This document shows positions 55,034 to 64,000 of a stretch of 64,000 bases of DNA, piece after piece. The notes under the pieces are model-generated. The model saw only the letters and a program-made list of their open reading frames with translations. It searched no databases and was not told the DNA's origin. The position numbers were made by a program, and so were the translations under genes. This DNA comes from Symsagittifera roscoffensis. Taxonomy: Eukaryota; Xenacoelomorpha; Acoela; Convolutidae. The stretch lies in NCBI RefSeq assembly GCF_963678635.1, contig NC_087066.1:60482875-60546874 (forward strand), written 5' to 3'. Position 1 is the first letter of the stretch, and the number at the start of each line of letters is the position of its first letter.

Positions 55034-56957
55034 TGAATTTCAAAATGTTCACGAGTGTAGAAGTTTATGCCATTTTAATACAGAGACGATGTTGCACATA
55101 AAAATCCTATACGCCACTTTAAATAATTACTCCATGTTTTGATTTCAACAGTGATTGAAGCTTTTATCATCTTGTTTGACGCTTACTTTGTACTTATTTT
55201 AACCACCTAAATTGACAATTTTGATTTCAGAAAAAAAACAGGTTATTCTCTTTAAAGATTTTTGTTTTTAAAATTTTTGGTACGATACCGTCCGGCCTAC
55301 TTCTGTTCGTAGATTTGGAATAAAATTACACAACCGAAAACTCAGTTATGAAAAGCGCACAAAAAACCGTTTTTAGGACATTTAAATCCACAATGTGGCT
55401 TCCTTCTACAAATTTGCGCTCTTTGATGACTTTCCCAGCAAAAAAATTGACCCTCTGGGTAACAAATTAAAAGATTGTAAAAAGCATATTAAAGGCATCA
55501 ATGCCAAAACTCGAAAATGAAAAGAAGTTCAGTTTGTTGGTACTAATCATAGAACCTAAGCTCCAATAAAAAGTGTGACTACTTTTTCTGTGGAAAATCA
55601 ACGTTTATTGAAAGATTCTAAGGGAAAAACGATATTTCAAAAAATAAATAGCGCGTAGCCGGCGAACTGAAAGAATTCCCTAAAATCAACTGCGACAAGC
55701 TGATTGTTCCCAGAACAAATAACCAGAAATCAAATATATCACTTTGCTTTTCATATTTCGGACTGGCGCAAAAAATGTTGGAAAAATGTTGAAAAAATTC
55801 TGGAAAAACTCGTATGTTGATCAATTAACCCAAGGATAAAGGGAATTCATTAAAAAACTTCGAAAACTGAATAAGAGAAGTTTCACTCAATTCCAACTTA
55901 ACCGGTGTGTATCATAGAACCTTCCAATAGATAATTTACGAATCTTCTGGCACCATCCAAAATTCTTGATAATCACATTTCAATGGGTAAATTAATTATC
56001 CCGCTGGAAATTCTAAACATTAATATCTGCTTTCCTTTCGAAACTCGAAGACGTACACGTTTTTTAGCGCCACTTCCGATTTTATAATTGAAGAGCGCAA
56101 TCTGCCTACCTTTTACCAAATGAACTTGAATTGAACTCGAAAAGTGCATACAAGTGCTCAAAAGCGTTCATAAAAGCTTTAATATGAATGAAGTGATAAG
56201 AGCATTTTAAGGCTCTTCCTGAAAAAAAAATCATCAAGACCTATATAAGTGAAAATCACTTCGTTCATTAACACTTCATACCCAATCTTAAACTATTTGC
56301 ACGTGAGTTCGTTTGCTGGTACTCGTTAAGAAGTATGGTCCCGGGTTATTGATGAGGCCCATTCAAAGGCTCGTTCAGAAGAGTGGTCCCTCCAGAACAC
56401 TAGAAATCTACTTCAAGTGGCTGAAAACAAAAAGGAAACTTGCAAACAGTTCTTCATTATATTTACCACTAAAGTCCTCAATGAAACGAAATTATCAAAC
56501 ATATCAATTCGCTGGCATAGCTTAAAAACTACCTTCAACTACTTTTTGTTGTCGTTTTTATAGAACCATTGGTAGCTTTTCGAGACCACACTCCTGAAAA
56601 CGAGGTCTTTAATGTCACCATGCTTCTTAACGAGCATTCCATTATCAGGCAGGAGGACTAGCTGGACCATATCTTTCATGACAAAAAAGTTGGATCACCG
56701 ATTAACTTATTTTTTTTATATCACACATCAAAGATAGTTAATGACACGATATTCACAAAAAAATGGGAAAACGAATTTTCAACTTGTAAAAATTGCTTCA
56801 CAAAATCAAACGTTGTTTATCAGTTGTATTATATTTTAAATTGTTTATCTTCACATTGAGCACGTTAACTTCATATTGAGCACCAGTCACTGATCAGCAA
56901 CCGGGAAGCCACAATCGATTGTTCCTCGCATAAGATAGAGATCTTTTGTTAGATGTG
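55034..56957. other. Gene-free sequence downstream of the MED28-like gene
   Basis: No supported exon. A 19-base inverted pair, CTCGTTAAGAAG(T/C)ATGGT, lies at about 56322 and 56615 and suggests a small duplicated fragment. A plus-strand frame at 56313-56525 lacks recognisable domains. Confidence 0.35.
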
Positions 56958-57761
56958 TCAACTGCCAAACTCGTGAACCAAATTTTTGAGATTTCTCTCC
57001 ATCGACTCAATGAGGATGTCTTTCTTGGCTATTTCCGCCTTGATAGCCTCCATTTCAGCTTCGTCCGATCCACGCGCTGGAACAATAAAACAAACAAATA
57101 TACTTCACTGGAAACTTTATCAAATGGAAAACTCGAGCCTTTTTGAATTAGAACTGAAACGACTTCTTTCCCCGTAATTGAGAAATCAACACTATCACCT
57201 GTGTTTAATTCCATGCACCTATTTTTGGCTCACCTGCCATATTTCAGGTGTGAAAATTTATTCAATTTGAGAGCGCAGCGTGAGCCTGAAAACGTTTTTT
57301 TTTAAATTATGTTAAGAGTTATCATTACAAGATTTTTCGAAACATTTGCAATAAGTAGCCTGCGAAGACTATATCTGCAAGCAAATTAAGGAGTATTGGT
57401 TATTGTTGGCAACTGAATTCGGAAAATCAATCTCCTCCACCCCCAAAAAAGGTAAGAAAACATTGAAAAGTCTATATATGTGCTTGATACACTCACCTTC
57501 AATGCTGGCCAACATTCGACATCTCAGAAAATAGACTTCCAACTGAAGAAGAGCCGAGTTGAAATCAGAGGCCACAGAAGAAGCGAAGTCTCTCGAAGAC
57601 GTCAAATCCAACGAAGGCGGCTGTTGGCTCATTGTGTGACTAGCACTATGGTGTGAATGGTGGTGACTTGATGAGGTTGAGCTGTAGGGAAGCGAAAAAG
57701 TGAGCTTCAGGCATTTCTCCAAAACTTGCAGCGATTCTTCAAAGGTCAAATTTGAAGTCAT
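56958..57761 (-). CDS. Probable Mediator subunit 28-like protein, two exons
   Basis: Exon 1 57497-57761 starts at ATG 57761-57759 and ends GAAG|GTGAGT. Exon 2 56958-57076 follows a TTGTTCCAG acceptor and ends in TGA. The intron is 420 bp, phase 1. The product is 127 residues: an N-terminal helix (FEESLQVLEKCLKL), a Ser/His/Gln-rich linker (about 25-60), then a helical C-terminus with DFNSALLQLEVYFLRCRM and EMEAIKAEIAKKDILIESM. The pattern 'E.(F/Y)FL..R' followed by an EI..K..LI coiled coil resembles Mediator head subunit MED28, which bridges activators and RNA polymerase II. The match rests on recalled family pattern, not a search, and another small coiled-coil protein is possible. The gene structure itself is well supported. 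An upstream acceptor (TCTAATTTCAG near 57788) suggests a 5' UTR exon further upstream. Confidence 0.65.
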
Positions 57762-58415
57762 CCCAACTTTGTGACAAAAACTAACTGAAATTAGACAAAT
57801 GCTGATCATAGACAATGGAACAATGAAAAGAGCAACAGCATAAATGAAGAAAAAGCAAATCTAAGCGGAATCTGAGCAACACAGAAAGAGAAATTAACTA
57901 GAAATAGCCGTTACATAGTAGTTATTGCGGAAGACTTTTAAGCTCCTAGGACATAAAAATCTGAATTTTACCCAGTTGAGAAGGGAGAACAAAAACGAAG
58001 CCGAGAGATTCAATAGAACGATACAATCTTCACAAATAACTTCAGCAAAAATGACCTACAAAAAAAGCATTTTGGACACAAGCGCATAAAAACTTGAATT
58101 TTCCCAATCTCAGAGCCATTGACGCACATCCATTGAAGAAGTGCAAGAAAAACTAAATTGATCAAGTTTCGTAGAAGGTTAGTTGGACGAAAAAATCAAA
58201 ACCAACTTTTTTTACCGTTGGAAATCTATATTTCAGAAAAACTTCGAAATCCGCCAGCACACTTAGTTGACAGAGAGCAGACAAAAACACGCACTGAAAA
58301 CAATAAGCTGATTTATTGGGCTATCTTACGGTGGTGCGATTCAACCTTAAGCAAACTCGTTTTTTAAAATCTTTGGAACTCTAAATCTTACCGAAAACTT
58401 TAAATTCCATACATA
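57762..58415. other. Upstream region of the MED28-like gene
   Basis: Probable 5' intron or promoter of the MED28-like gene, since a splice acceptor lies near 57788. No CpG-rich block, TATA element or other exon could be identified with confidence. Confidence 0.35.
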
Positions 58416-59345
58416 AAAGCAAGGATAGCCGGTAACTGCACAAATAGCACATAAAACCATAGTCTTTTTAAATACCAAAAAATAGTGTGATTTTTTCTGG
58501 GTGGTGTTAAAAACACCTGAATGAAAAACACGAACTTAGTTATCAGCAAATAAGACAACAATTTTTGAAAAAAAAATGACTAGACAAACAAAAAAATCAT
58601 TAAAATAAGCGATCAAAACTTGCAAACTTTTTTGCAAAATTTTTTTGAATTTTTGATTTTCAATGGTTGGAAAAAAAGATTGATTGCGAAAGTTGTTTAT
58701 TGTACCGCATTCACCAAAAAACACCCCACTGACAAAATATCTTCCAAAACCAAGCAAAAAGATGCAGATAGTTTAATTAAGGTTCAAAAAAAATTGAACG
58801 AAAAATAACACTTTTTATTGCTAGCTACATTATCATTGACAGTTTTGACATTTGTATCTTTACCGCATCCATTGTTGAAAAAGAAAACAATTTGAACATA
58901 GCCGGCAGGATTTGAAATTTTTCTGAGCATTTAATTGAACTATCAAAGAAAAACTATTTCACGTTGAAGCTTTTTGAACTTCAGGAAATTTTAATTATTG
59001 GCACTTTATCTGAAAGTTGTTCCATTGAGAGAAAACTGGATCAATAAGAAGTTAGTTTTTTTCTTCTTTTTTAGCAATTTGAACGTCAAACCGCGAAAAA
59101 TCAAAACGACAGTCAACAAAACATTTTCCCGCAAAACTGAGCGTGACTTTTTTCCTGACTCAATAGCTAAAAAATGGCAGTTCAAAACCCCAGAAAAAGT
59201 ACTCAACCACGCGTCACGATTGTCTGAAAATACTGAAAACAGGATGGGCCAAACAAACGAGGATATCACTCATGTGAACAAAAACGCCAAGGATAGCCAA
59301 CTGCTGCGCAAGTAACACAGAACGTTCCAACCACATTAAAAAAAC
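58416..59345 (-). repeat. R3-type repeats, inverted, two terminal modules
   Basis: Two minus-strand R3 right-end modules are seen: near 58423-58460 (TGTGCTATTTGTGCAGTTAC and CGGCTATCC) and near 59289-59330 (GGAACGTTCTGTGTTACTTG and CGCAGCAGTTGGCTATCC). Sequence between them is A/T-rich with no supported exon. Confidence 0.45.
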
Positions 59346-59354
59346 GTCTTTTTT

Positions 59355-59775
59355 GTTCCGACTATTTGAAAAATGTGGCGGAACTTTGTATTCGGTTGTG
59401 GTTTAGTTTTTTTGTCTTCCAAAATTAATCATCGGAATGGTTCGCGTGATGCAGGCTTAGATTAACTTATTTATGCTTAATTTAAGCCTTGAAAACTTAA
59501 GATTTTTTGAGTAAAGTTTATTTTTGGAGTTTTTAGCGCCAATTCGGGAATCAACAGTTTCAAAATTCAAAAACTTTCCGCAAAAGTTTTAGAAAATTTT
59601 TTTGAAACTTTTTTACGATCTTTTTTTCGTTTTACTATTCACTTTTCTACAAAAACTGTTTTCCAATTTGGCTGTTTAACGTTGACTGTCGAATTTGGCT
59701 GTTTTACGACTGTCGAAGACTAATGTTCGGAACATTCTGTTCTACTTGCACAGTAACGGCTATCCTTGTTTAAAA
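59355..59775 (+). repeat. R3 interspersed repeat
   Basis: Starts TTGTTCCGACTATTTG and continues with CTTTGTATTCGGTTGTGG and TTAATCATCGGAATGG. It ends GGAACATTCTGTTCTACTTG then CACAGTAACGGCTATCC. It lies head-to-head with the inverted R3 module ending near 59289. Confidence 0.6.
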
Positions 59776-59884
59776 CACAGAATCGAGGCTGCGCTTTGCA
59801 AACACTTGCGAGAATACGACCAAAAAGCAGCTCTATTAAGTGAAAAAAGAAAGTAGAAATAAGCCTCGAACTAGCAAAAATTCG

Positions 59885-59967
59885 GCTTCATGTAGGATTC
59901 GAATCTGCGACATACTGCAATCAAGAAATTTTGAGTCTTACGCTCTATCCACTCAGCCACGCAAGCT
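59885..59967 (-). repeat. tRNA-Leu(CAA)-like pseudogene or SINE head
   Basis: On the minus strand: GCTTGCG, A box TGGCTGAGTGG, an anticodon arm with CTCAAAA (CAA anticodon) between TAAGA and TCTTG, a long variable region, and B box AGATTCGAATCC. The T-stem has mismatches and the 3' acceptor strand (ATGAAGC) pairs only in part, so it is probably not functional. Confidence 0.6.
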
Positions 59968-60131
59968 TAACAACCCACAAACACTAGTCACCCATAAAGC
60001 AGCTACATATGCTAATAATTTGCCAATGCGATTGAGCAAGTGGCACCAAAAACGAATAGACTCAATTTTGCAAGTAATAATTTGGAATATAACAAACTGA
60101 AGGGATCCACACTAACTTTCAATGTAACAAA

Positions 60132-60254
60132 TCTGAAAGCATAAAGCCATATTATGTATAAATTAATCTCAATATATCTTGCAAATTTTTAAAATGCATA
60201 ATTTATACAATTTTTTGAAATGCATAATTTATACATAATGTGGCTTTATGCTTT
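60132..60254. repeat. Fold-back element (TIR about 30 bp)
   Basis: The arms AAAGCATAAAGCCATATTAT... (60132-60162) and its near-complement ending GTGGCTTTATGCTTT (60224-60254) can pair for about 30 bases. The total length of about 123 bases and terminal inverted repeats suggest a tiny MITE. Flanking duplications are unclear. Confidence 0.6.
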
Positions 60255-60829
60255 GCTAGCTATATTGAGTCAGAAAATTTCTGAATTCGAGTTTTCATTA
60301 TTGTTGTTGTTTGGAACCAATCACTTCTTTCGGCTCGTTTGATAAATTAAATATACATCAACTGTGTTAACTTAATACTATTCGAATGTCAAAGCCCATG
60401 CTAAGAAAAAGCTGTAAAGGTGCCCCAAAATGGAACCAATATTTGCGACTTAGCTTAAAAAAAAGAAGGTTCTTACTAATACACTAGCTTCGCAAGTGTA
60501 ATTAGAGTTGTTTTATGCGTGATGTGACGAGAGAACTATATTCACGCGTGAAACGTTCGTGAAATAGCTATAGATGACAACAGTTGTCTTCAAAAATGAA
60601 AAACAAACATAAAAATTTCTATATGAGTAATATATAATTTCTACAAAAAACTTTCTACAGTCGTCTAGATAATCGAACAAAGGACATTAGTGCTTTGAAA
60701 TGATAAAATATACGAAAAATTTTAATATCAAACAATCTCTAAATACAAAACGGTCTGGATACAATTAAATCGATCTAGCACTCAATATGATTGAACATCT
60801 GATAACTAAAAATATTTATGTACATAAAT

Positions 60830-61046
60830 TTAGGTTCTTTCGAAAAGGAATGCGTTTTCTTTGAACACGTCCGTTATCGTTCGTCTTTGCTGCTCCAATT
60901 CGGGAGATAAGCCCCAGAAATTTTCTCCTTCGAAGTAGTCTACCATTCTGAAACCCATGCGTCCGAGGGCAGTGCACACATAGTGTAGTGGAATGAAATG
61001 CGGAGGTCCTTTGTTCATGCTATGCTCGTATAGTGCAGACAAGTAT
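60830..61046 (-). CDS. Terminal exon of an unrecognised host gene
   Basis: The acceptor TTATTTCTCAG lies at 61047-61057. The exon enters in phase 2 and encodes 71 residues before TAA, starting YLSALYEHSMNKGPPHFIP and later LHYVCTALGRMGFRMVDYF, GENFWGLSPELEQQRR, ending LFERT. The base composition and codon use are clearly more balanced than the flanks, as expected of coding DNA. I do not recognise the family. Upstream exons should lie at higher coordinates on the minus strand, perhaps beyond or within the assembly gap. A 60-base part of this exon (60950-61010) is copied in inverted orientation at 62054-62115. Confidence 0.65.
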
Positions 61047-61479
61047 CTGAGAAATAATCTATGATATCTATATTTAAAAAGACAAATTTTTCTTTCAAAC
61101 GCGGTTGATTTTGCATTCGCGAAAGCGAAAGAAGAGCCATATAATTTCTTCAAAGAAATTTTTACACATTTGACATAAATGGTTACCACCTGTAAAAATT
61201 ACAGTTAAGACCATTCTAGTTAGTTAGTTAAGATCATTTATCCACGAGGGATAGGACCAACATACGAGCTGTACAGCCCATCACGGCGAACCGCTGTTGT
61301 GCCCCTGCTTAAGAACTACATGCAATTTTTTTGGTTATTTTTCTCAGAGTTATTTTTCTCATAGTTCAAAAGAAATGGCGTAGATATGTTCAGAGCAGGG
61401 TTGGCAAATTTTAAAACGGAATTTTAAAAACGTTTAAAACAATGCCATTATTGCTGTGTTTTAAAACACCGCGACAAAA

Positions 61480-61680
61480 GCACTTCTTTGCATTAGCCCC
61501 CGGTCCTGCTCAGTGCAAGACCAACCGTGATGGAGAGAGATGCCATCCATTTCGCCGCAGCCGGTCCCACCTTGAGGAGGCGGATGACTCTGGGACCCCT
61601 GCAACCGTGACCGAACTGGGACTCGAACACATAACCCTCGTGTTGAAAGACATGTGCCTAACCCACTCGGCCACGGCTGC
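61480..61680 (-). mobile_element. tRNA-derived SINE
   Basis: On the minus strand the head starts GCAGCCG, A box TGGCCGAGTGGGTTAGGC, and B box GTTCGAGTCCC. The first seven bases pair with CGGTTGC at 61601-61607, reproducing an acceptor stem like tRNA-Ser. A body of about 120 bases follows (CATCCGCCTCC, GGATGGCATCTCTCTCC), GC-richer than its surroundings. RNA polymerase III transcription is expected from the A and B boxes. The 3' boundary is approximate. Confidence 0.75.
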
Positions 61681-61835
61681 TCAAGACCACCTTTTAACAA
61701 GTCAGCCGCTTTAAAATTGTTTATTTTTGCCGGCAGATGTAAAGTTTGCAGCTAATGTTTTGCAACCGATGTTCGGGGGTCAAAAATTGAACCAATCTGC
61801 TATGAAAAAAAAAACGTGGAGTATATTTTAAAAAA

Positions 61836-62024
61836 ATTGCCCCAAAGCTCGAAATGAACCTGTTTCATTATTCAGCGGGTACAAATTTTCTTGCAGAAAA
61901 ACTGTTTTAAAACGTTTGAAATGTTGAAAACAGAGGATTTAAAACTGTTTTGAAACAGTTTTCTTAGAAGAAAATTTGTACCAGCTGAATAATGAAACAG
62001 GTTCGTTTCGGGCTTTGGGGCAAT
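61836..62024. repeat. Inverted repeat (57-bp arms)
   Basis: The left arm 61836-61892 and right arm 61968-62024 are near-perfect complements (about three mismatches in 57), separated by a 75-base loop that itself contains AAAACTGTTTT-type short repeats. It is non-coding and could form a long hairpin in DNA or RNA. Confidence 0.88.
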
Positions 62025-62053
62025 TTTCAAAACATACACCACGTTTTTTTCAG

Positions 62054-62115
62054 AGGACCTCCCACTTCATTACACACTACACTATGTGTGCACTGCCCTC
62101 GGACGCATGGGTTTC
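62054..62115 (+). pseudogene. Inverted partial copy of the host terminal exon
   Basis: 62 bases matching the minus-strand exon segment 60950-61010, with about 40 identical bases in a row ending at CGCATGGGTTTC. It lies upstream of that exon in the gene's own orientation, hence antisense in the pre-mRNA. Its right edge merges into the R2 left terminus (TTCGCAACACTTGCG), sharing TTC. Confidence 0.88.
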
Positions 62116-62417
62116 GCAACACTTGCGATGCAAAAAAACTTATTGTGCTAGAAAATGAAGAAAATAAAAAAAAACAAAGTCAAAAAAATTCTGAAAAGTT
62201 ATGTTGAAAACAACTTGAAATAACTTGACAAAAGTTGATAAATTACAGCTACAAAAACTTCATATTTGCATCACATGAAGTTTAAAATAGCCCTTAAAAA
62301 ATTACGAGCGGCAACAAAGTTTGGGTCGACACCTATTGAGCCGAAAACAAAACTGTTGTCATAAAAAATTTCATTAAATTTGAAAGTTTTCACGACCCAT
62401 TCGAACTGAAAAACATA

Positions 62418-62494
<77 letters not shown>

Positions 62495-62903
62495 TGCCCT
62501 CGAAATTACGCAAAATAAGTTGACTAAGTAGATATAACATAAAGTGACAGTGTTTGAACCTTCAAAAAAAGAAAAAATCTCAAAATCAGACATGGTAAAT
62601 TTACAAACTTGTCAAGTTTCAGTTATAGTAAGAACTGGTTAAATTGAGAAAAACCCATGCTTTAAAAAGTAATTAAATAAGAACCCTACCAGATAAAAAA
62701 AATTGGCGGATTTTTTAAAAAGATAAGTACAACCTGAAATGGGCTTGAACTAATTACTAGCTAAGTGATAGTACTTTCATTTGAATTTTCAAGAAATTGA
62801 GTATGTCAGATGAAAGATCCTCTAGAAGTGACGATCCTGTAGACAAAGTTTACGGGAAAAAGCCTAGTACCCGATAACAACACCCTTGCTTATCGCAAGG
62901 GTG
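62113..62903 (+). repeat. R2 interspersed repeat, near full length
   Basis: The left hairpin is TCGCAA-CAC-TTGCGA. The right module is ACAAAGTTTACGGGAAAAAG with hairpin stem CACCCTTGC (62881-62889), loop TTATC, stem GCAAGGGTG (62895-62903). The interior aligns with the 13.1-13.9 kb copy. A TA microsatellite has expanded inside. Confidence 0.7.
62423..62492. repeat. AT dinucleotide microsatellite
   Basis: Seventy bases of uninterrupted AT repeat within an R2 copy. The R2 copy at 13 kb has only ATAATTGTATGC at this place, so this is a local expansion. Confidence 0.95.
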
Positions 62904-62914
62904 AAAATACGATG

Positions 62915-63114
62915 NNNNNNNNNNNNNNNNNNNNNNNNNNNNNNNNNNNNNNNNNNNNNNNNNNNNNNNNNNNNNNNNNNNNNNNNNNNNNNNNNNNNNN
63001 NNNNNNNNNNNNNNNNNNNNNNNNNNNNNNNNNNNNNNNNNNNNNNNNNNNNNNNNNNNNNNNNNNNNNNNNNNNNNNNNNNNNNNNNNNNNNNNNNNNN
63101 NNNNNNNNNNNNNN
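62915..63114. other. Assembly gap
   Basis: Exactly 200 N. The round size suggests an arbitrary spacer, so real distance and content are unknown. It may hide upstream exons of the gene ending at 60830. Confidence 0.99.
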
Positions 63115-63118
63115 AGCA

Positions 63119-63238
63119 GGACTAATGAGGTATTTGGGGGAGAACTCGAACAAGTCTCCACAGTATATCTTCATAGTGACGACCAAGTTCCCAATATAGG
63201 TCAAAAAGAACGTCGCAAATTTGCAGTTCAACTGAGCC
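63119..63238 (-). other. Possible coding exon fragment beside the gap
   Basis: On the minus strand after a GGGCTCAG acceptor-like site, the frame reads ELQICDVLFDLYWELGRHY then EDILWRLVRVLPQIPH and a stop next to the gap. The composition looks protein-like, but the frame is short and no donor is visible. It could belong to the gene ending at 60830. Confidence 0.2.
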
Positions 63239-63538
63239 CTTAATCCTTATTCGAACATCTAGAAACCGGCACTAAATTATTTCAAAGGTTGCCTGCCAAG
63301 CTATTTTCCCGAAACTATTATTTTTATTATTATTATTTGTATTGTTATTATGGATTTAGTGTCAAAAACATAAGGGTTATCCCCCTTTTAGTTCATTTAT
63401 CAAAAATTTAGCAAAAGGATGACTGAAAAACAGTAGTGGAAATTGTGCGGATTCTATATAAGGTTCCGGCGTAATGTTGATCTCAAATTTTATAATTTAA
63501 CATTTTTTTCAATGTTTAGCAACAAGGATTACAGAAAT

Positions 63539-63760
63539 TTACATAGTCACATAACATCCTTTCTTCTGTTTTTTTTTTAAGTTTAGATTGGAAACTTGGT
63601 GCCTGAATTGTGTTCTGCGTGTTTGTGAACACTTTTCGAAGCCTGCGATTGGTTGTTCTTTCAGGTCCAGATTTTGCTCTTTGGATAGCAGCTTAATTGC
63701 TTTCTCGTTGCCTTCTAAGCCTAAAACACTAGCATAATACATTTGCCCTTCTGAAGCCAT
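63539..63760 (-). CDS. Possible first exon, minus strand
   Basis: ATG at 63760 opens a frame MASEGQMYYASVLGLEGNEK followed by a Lys/Glu/Leu-rich segment, running to a stop at 63539. The first 43 residues look coding; the rest turns Lys-rich and may be intronic read-through. It is on the same strand as the terminal exon at 60830 and could be its 5' exon. No family recognised and no strong donor identified. Confidence 0.25.
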   Translation of the reverse strand: MASEGQMYYASVLGLEGNEKAIKLLSKEQNLDLKEQPIAGFEKCSQTRRTQFRHQVSNLNLKKKQKKGCYVTM

Positions 63761-64000
63761 CTACTATTCTTTTTTGTTAGTTACTTTTGTTTAGCTGGTT
63801 TAGAACATTAATACACAGGTAAAGGGGACACCTTACGAGCTGTTCAGCTACTAACAGAAACGAAACACAATTGTCCGCCTGCTTAAGAAAAACTTGTACT
63901 TTTTTGTTTATTTTCTAGTAATTTTAGAAGCACATCATGATTGAATCAAATCATTGAACTCATTATATAACCAAGCCTGCACCAACTTATACCATCTCAG

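Larger units (their letters stand above)
59785..60500 (+). repeat. R2 interspersed repeat with tRNA-like segment and fold-back
   Basis: The left end is GCTTTGCAAACACTTGCGAG near 59793. The right end has hairpin ACACTAGC-TTC-GCAAGTGT near 60481. It holds a leucine-like tRNA-derived segment (59885-59967) and a small fold-back (60132-60254). Confidence 0.45.

Noticed and set aside
59885-59967. Functional tRNA-Leu(CAA) gene
   Set aside because: Mismatched T-stem and acceptor stem and an over-long anticodon loop; better explained as a SINE head or pseudogene.
62423-62492. AT repeat as a cruciform regulatory element
   Set aside because: A simple microsatellite expansion inside an R2 copy explains it.
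1-64000. CRISPR array, operons or bacterial genes
   Set aside because: No spaced identical repeats of CRISPR type; introns, LINEs and SINEs show this is eukaryotic DNA.

Overview
The window is animal nuclear DNA. It is AT-rich and dominated by transposable elements. Host genes are small and intron-broken with GT-AG junctions: a KCTD-type BTB gene at the left, a two-exon gene resembling Mediator subunit 28 near 57 kb, and a terminal exon of an unrecognised gene near 61 kb. CR1/L2-like LINEs, tRNA-derived SINE heads, a hAT MITE and an env-bearing Ty3/gypsy element indicate a metazoan, probably an invertebrate. I cannot name the species. One 200-base assembly gap lies at 62915-63114.

Layout. 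1-3.2 kb holds two minus-strand exons of the KCTD-like gene. 3.2-21.9 kb is gene-poor and filled with copies of three short interspersed families, called R1, R2 and R3 here, plus a hAT MITE with a perfect 8-bp target duplication and a diverged local duplication of about 1 kb. From about 22.5 kb runs a decayed LINE (LINE-A). It is broken by two R1 copies and then by the main feature, a giant LTR retroelement at 25509-44410. The rest of LINE-A resumes at 44411. 45.6-47.2 kb holds three R1 copies. 50664-54702 is a second, less decayed LINE (LINE-B) inserted into an R1 copy. 55-64 kb holds the other host exons, SINE heads, fold-back repeats and R2/R3 copies.

The giant element is 18.9 kb and is read on the minus strand. 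Its two 408-bp LTRs (TG...CA) look identical, it is flanked by a 4-bp ATAG duplication, and it has a primer-binding site 2 nt inside the 5' LTR. All its long frames are open, which suggests a recent insertion. In order it carries: a basic 155-aa ORF; a single 2740-aa Gag-Pol (CCHC knuckle, DSG protease, YLDD reverse transcriptase, RNase H, HHCC and D,D35E integrase, GPY/F-like module); a 50-codon frame with no ATG; two small membrane-protein ORFs joined by an ATGA overlap; a 378-codon frame with no ATG; an 872-aa envelope-like glycoprotein; and a 597-aa unknown protein joined to env by another ATGA overlap. Gag-Pol would supply particle formation, reverse transcription and integration. The env-like protein and the membrane ORFs suggest a retrovirus-like life cycle. 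The 155-aa, ATG-less and 597-aa products match no family I recognise and are the best candidates for something undescribed.

R1, R2 and R3 share a design of short perfect hairpins at or near their ends, and R2's right-end stem keeps pairing through base changes. Near 61-62 kb, part of the terminal host exon is copied in inverted orientation inside the upstream sequence of the same gene, so the pre-mRNA could fold back on its own last exon.
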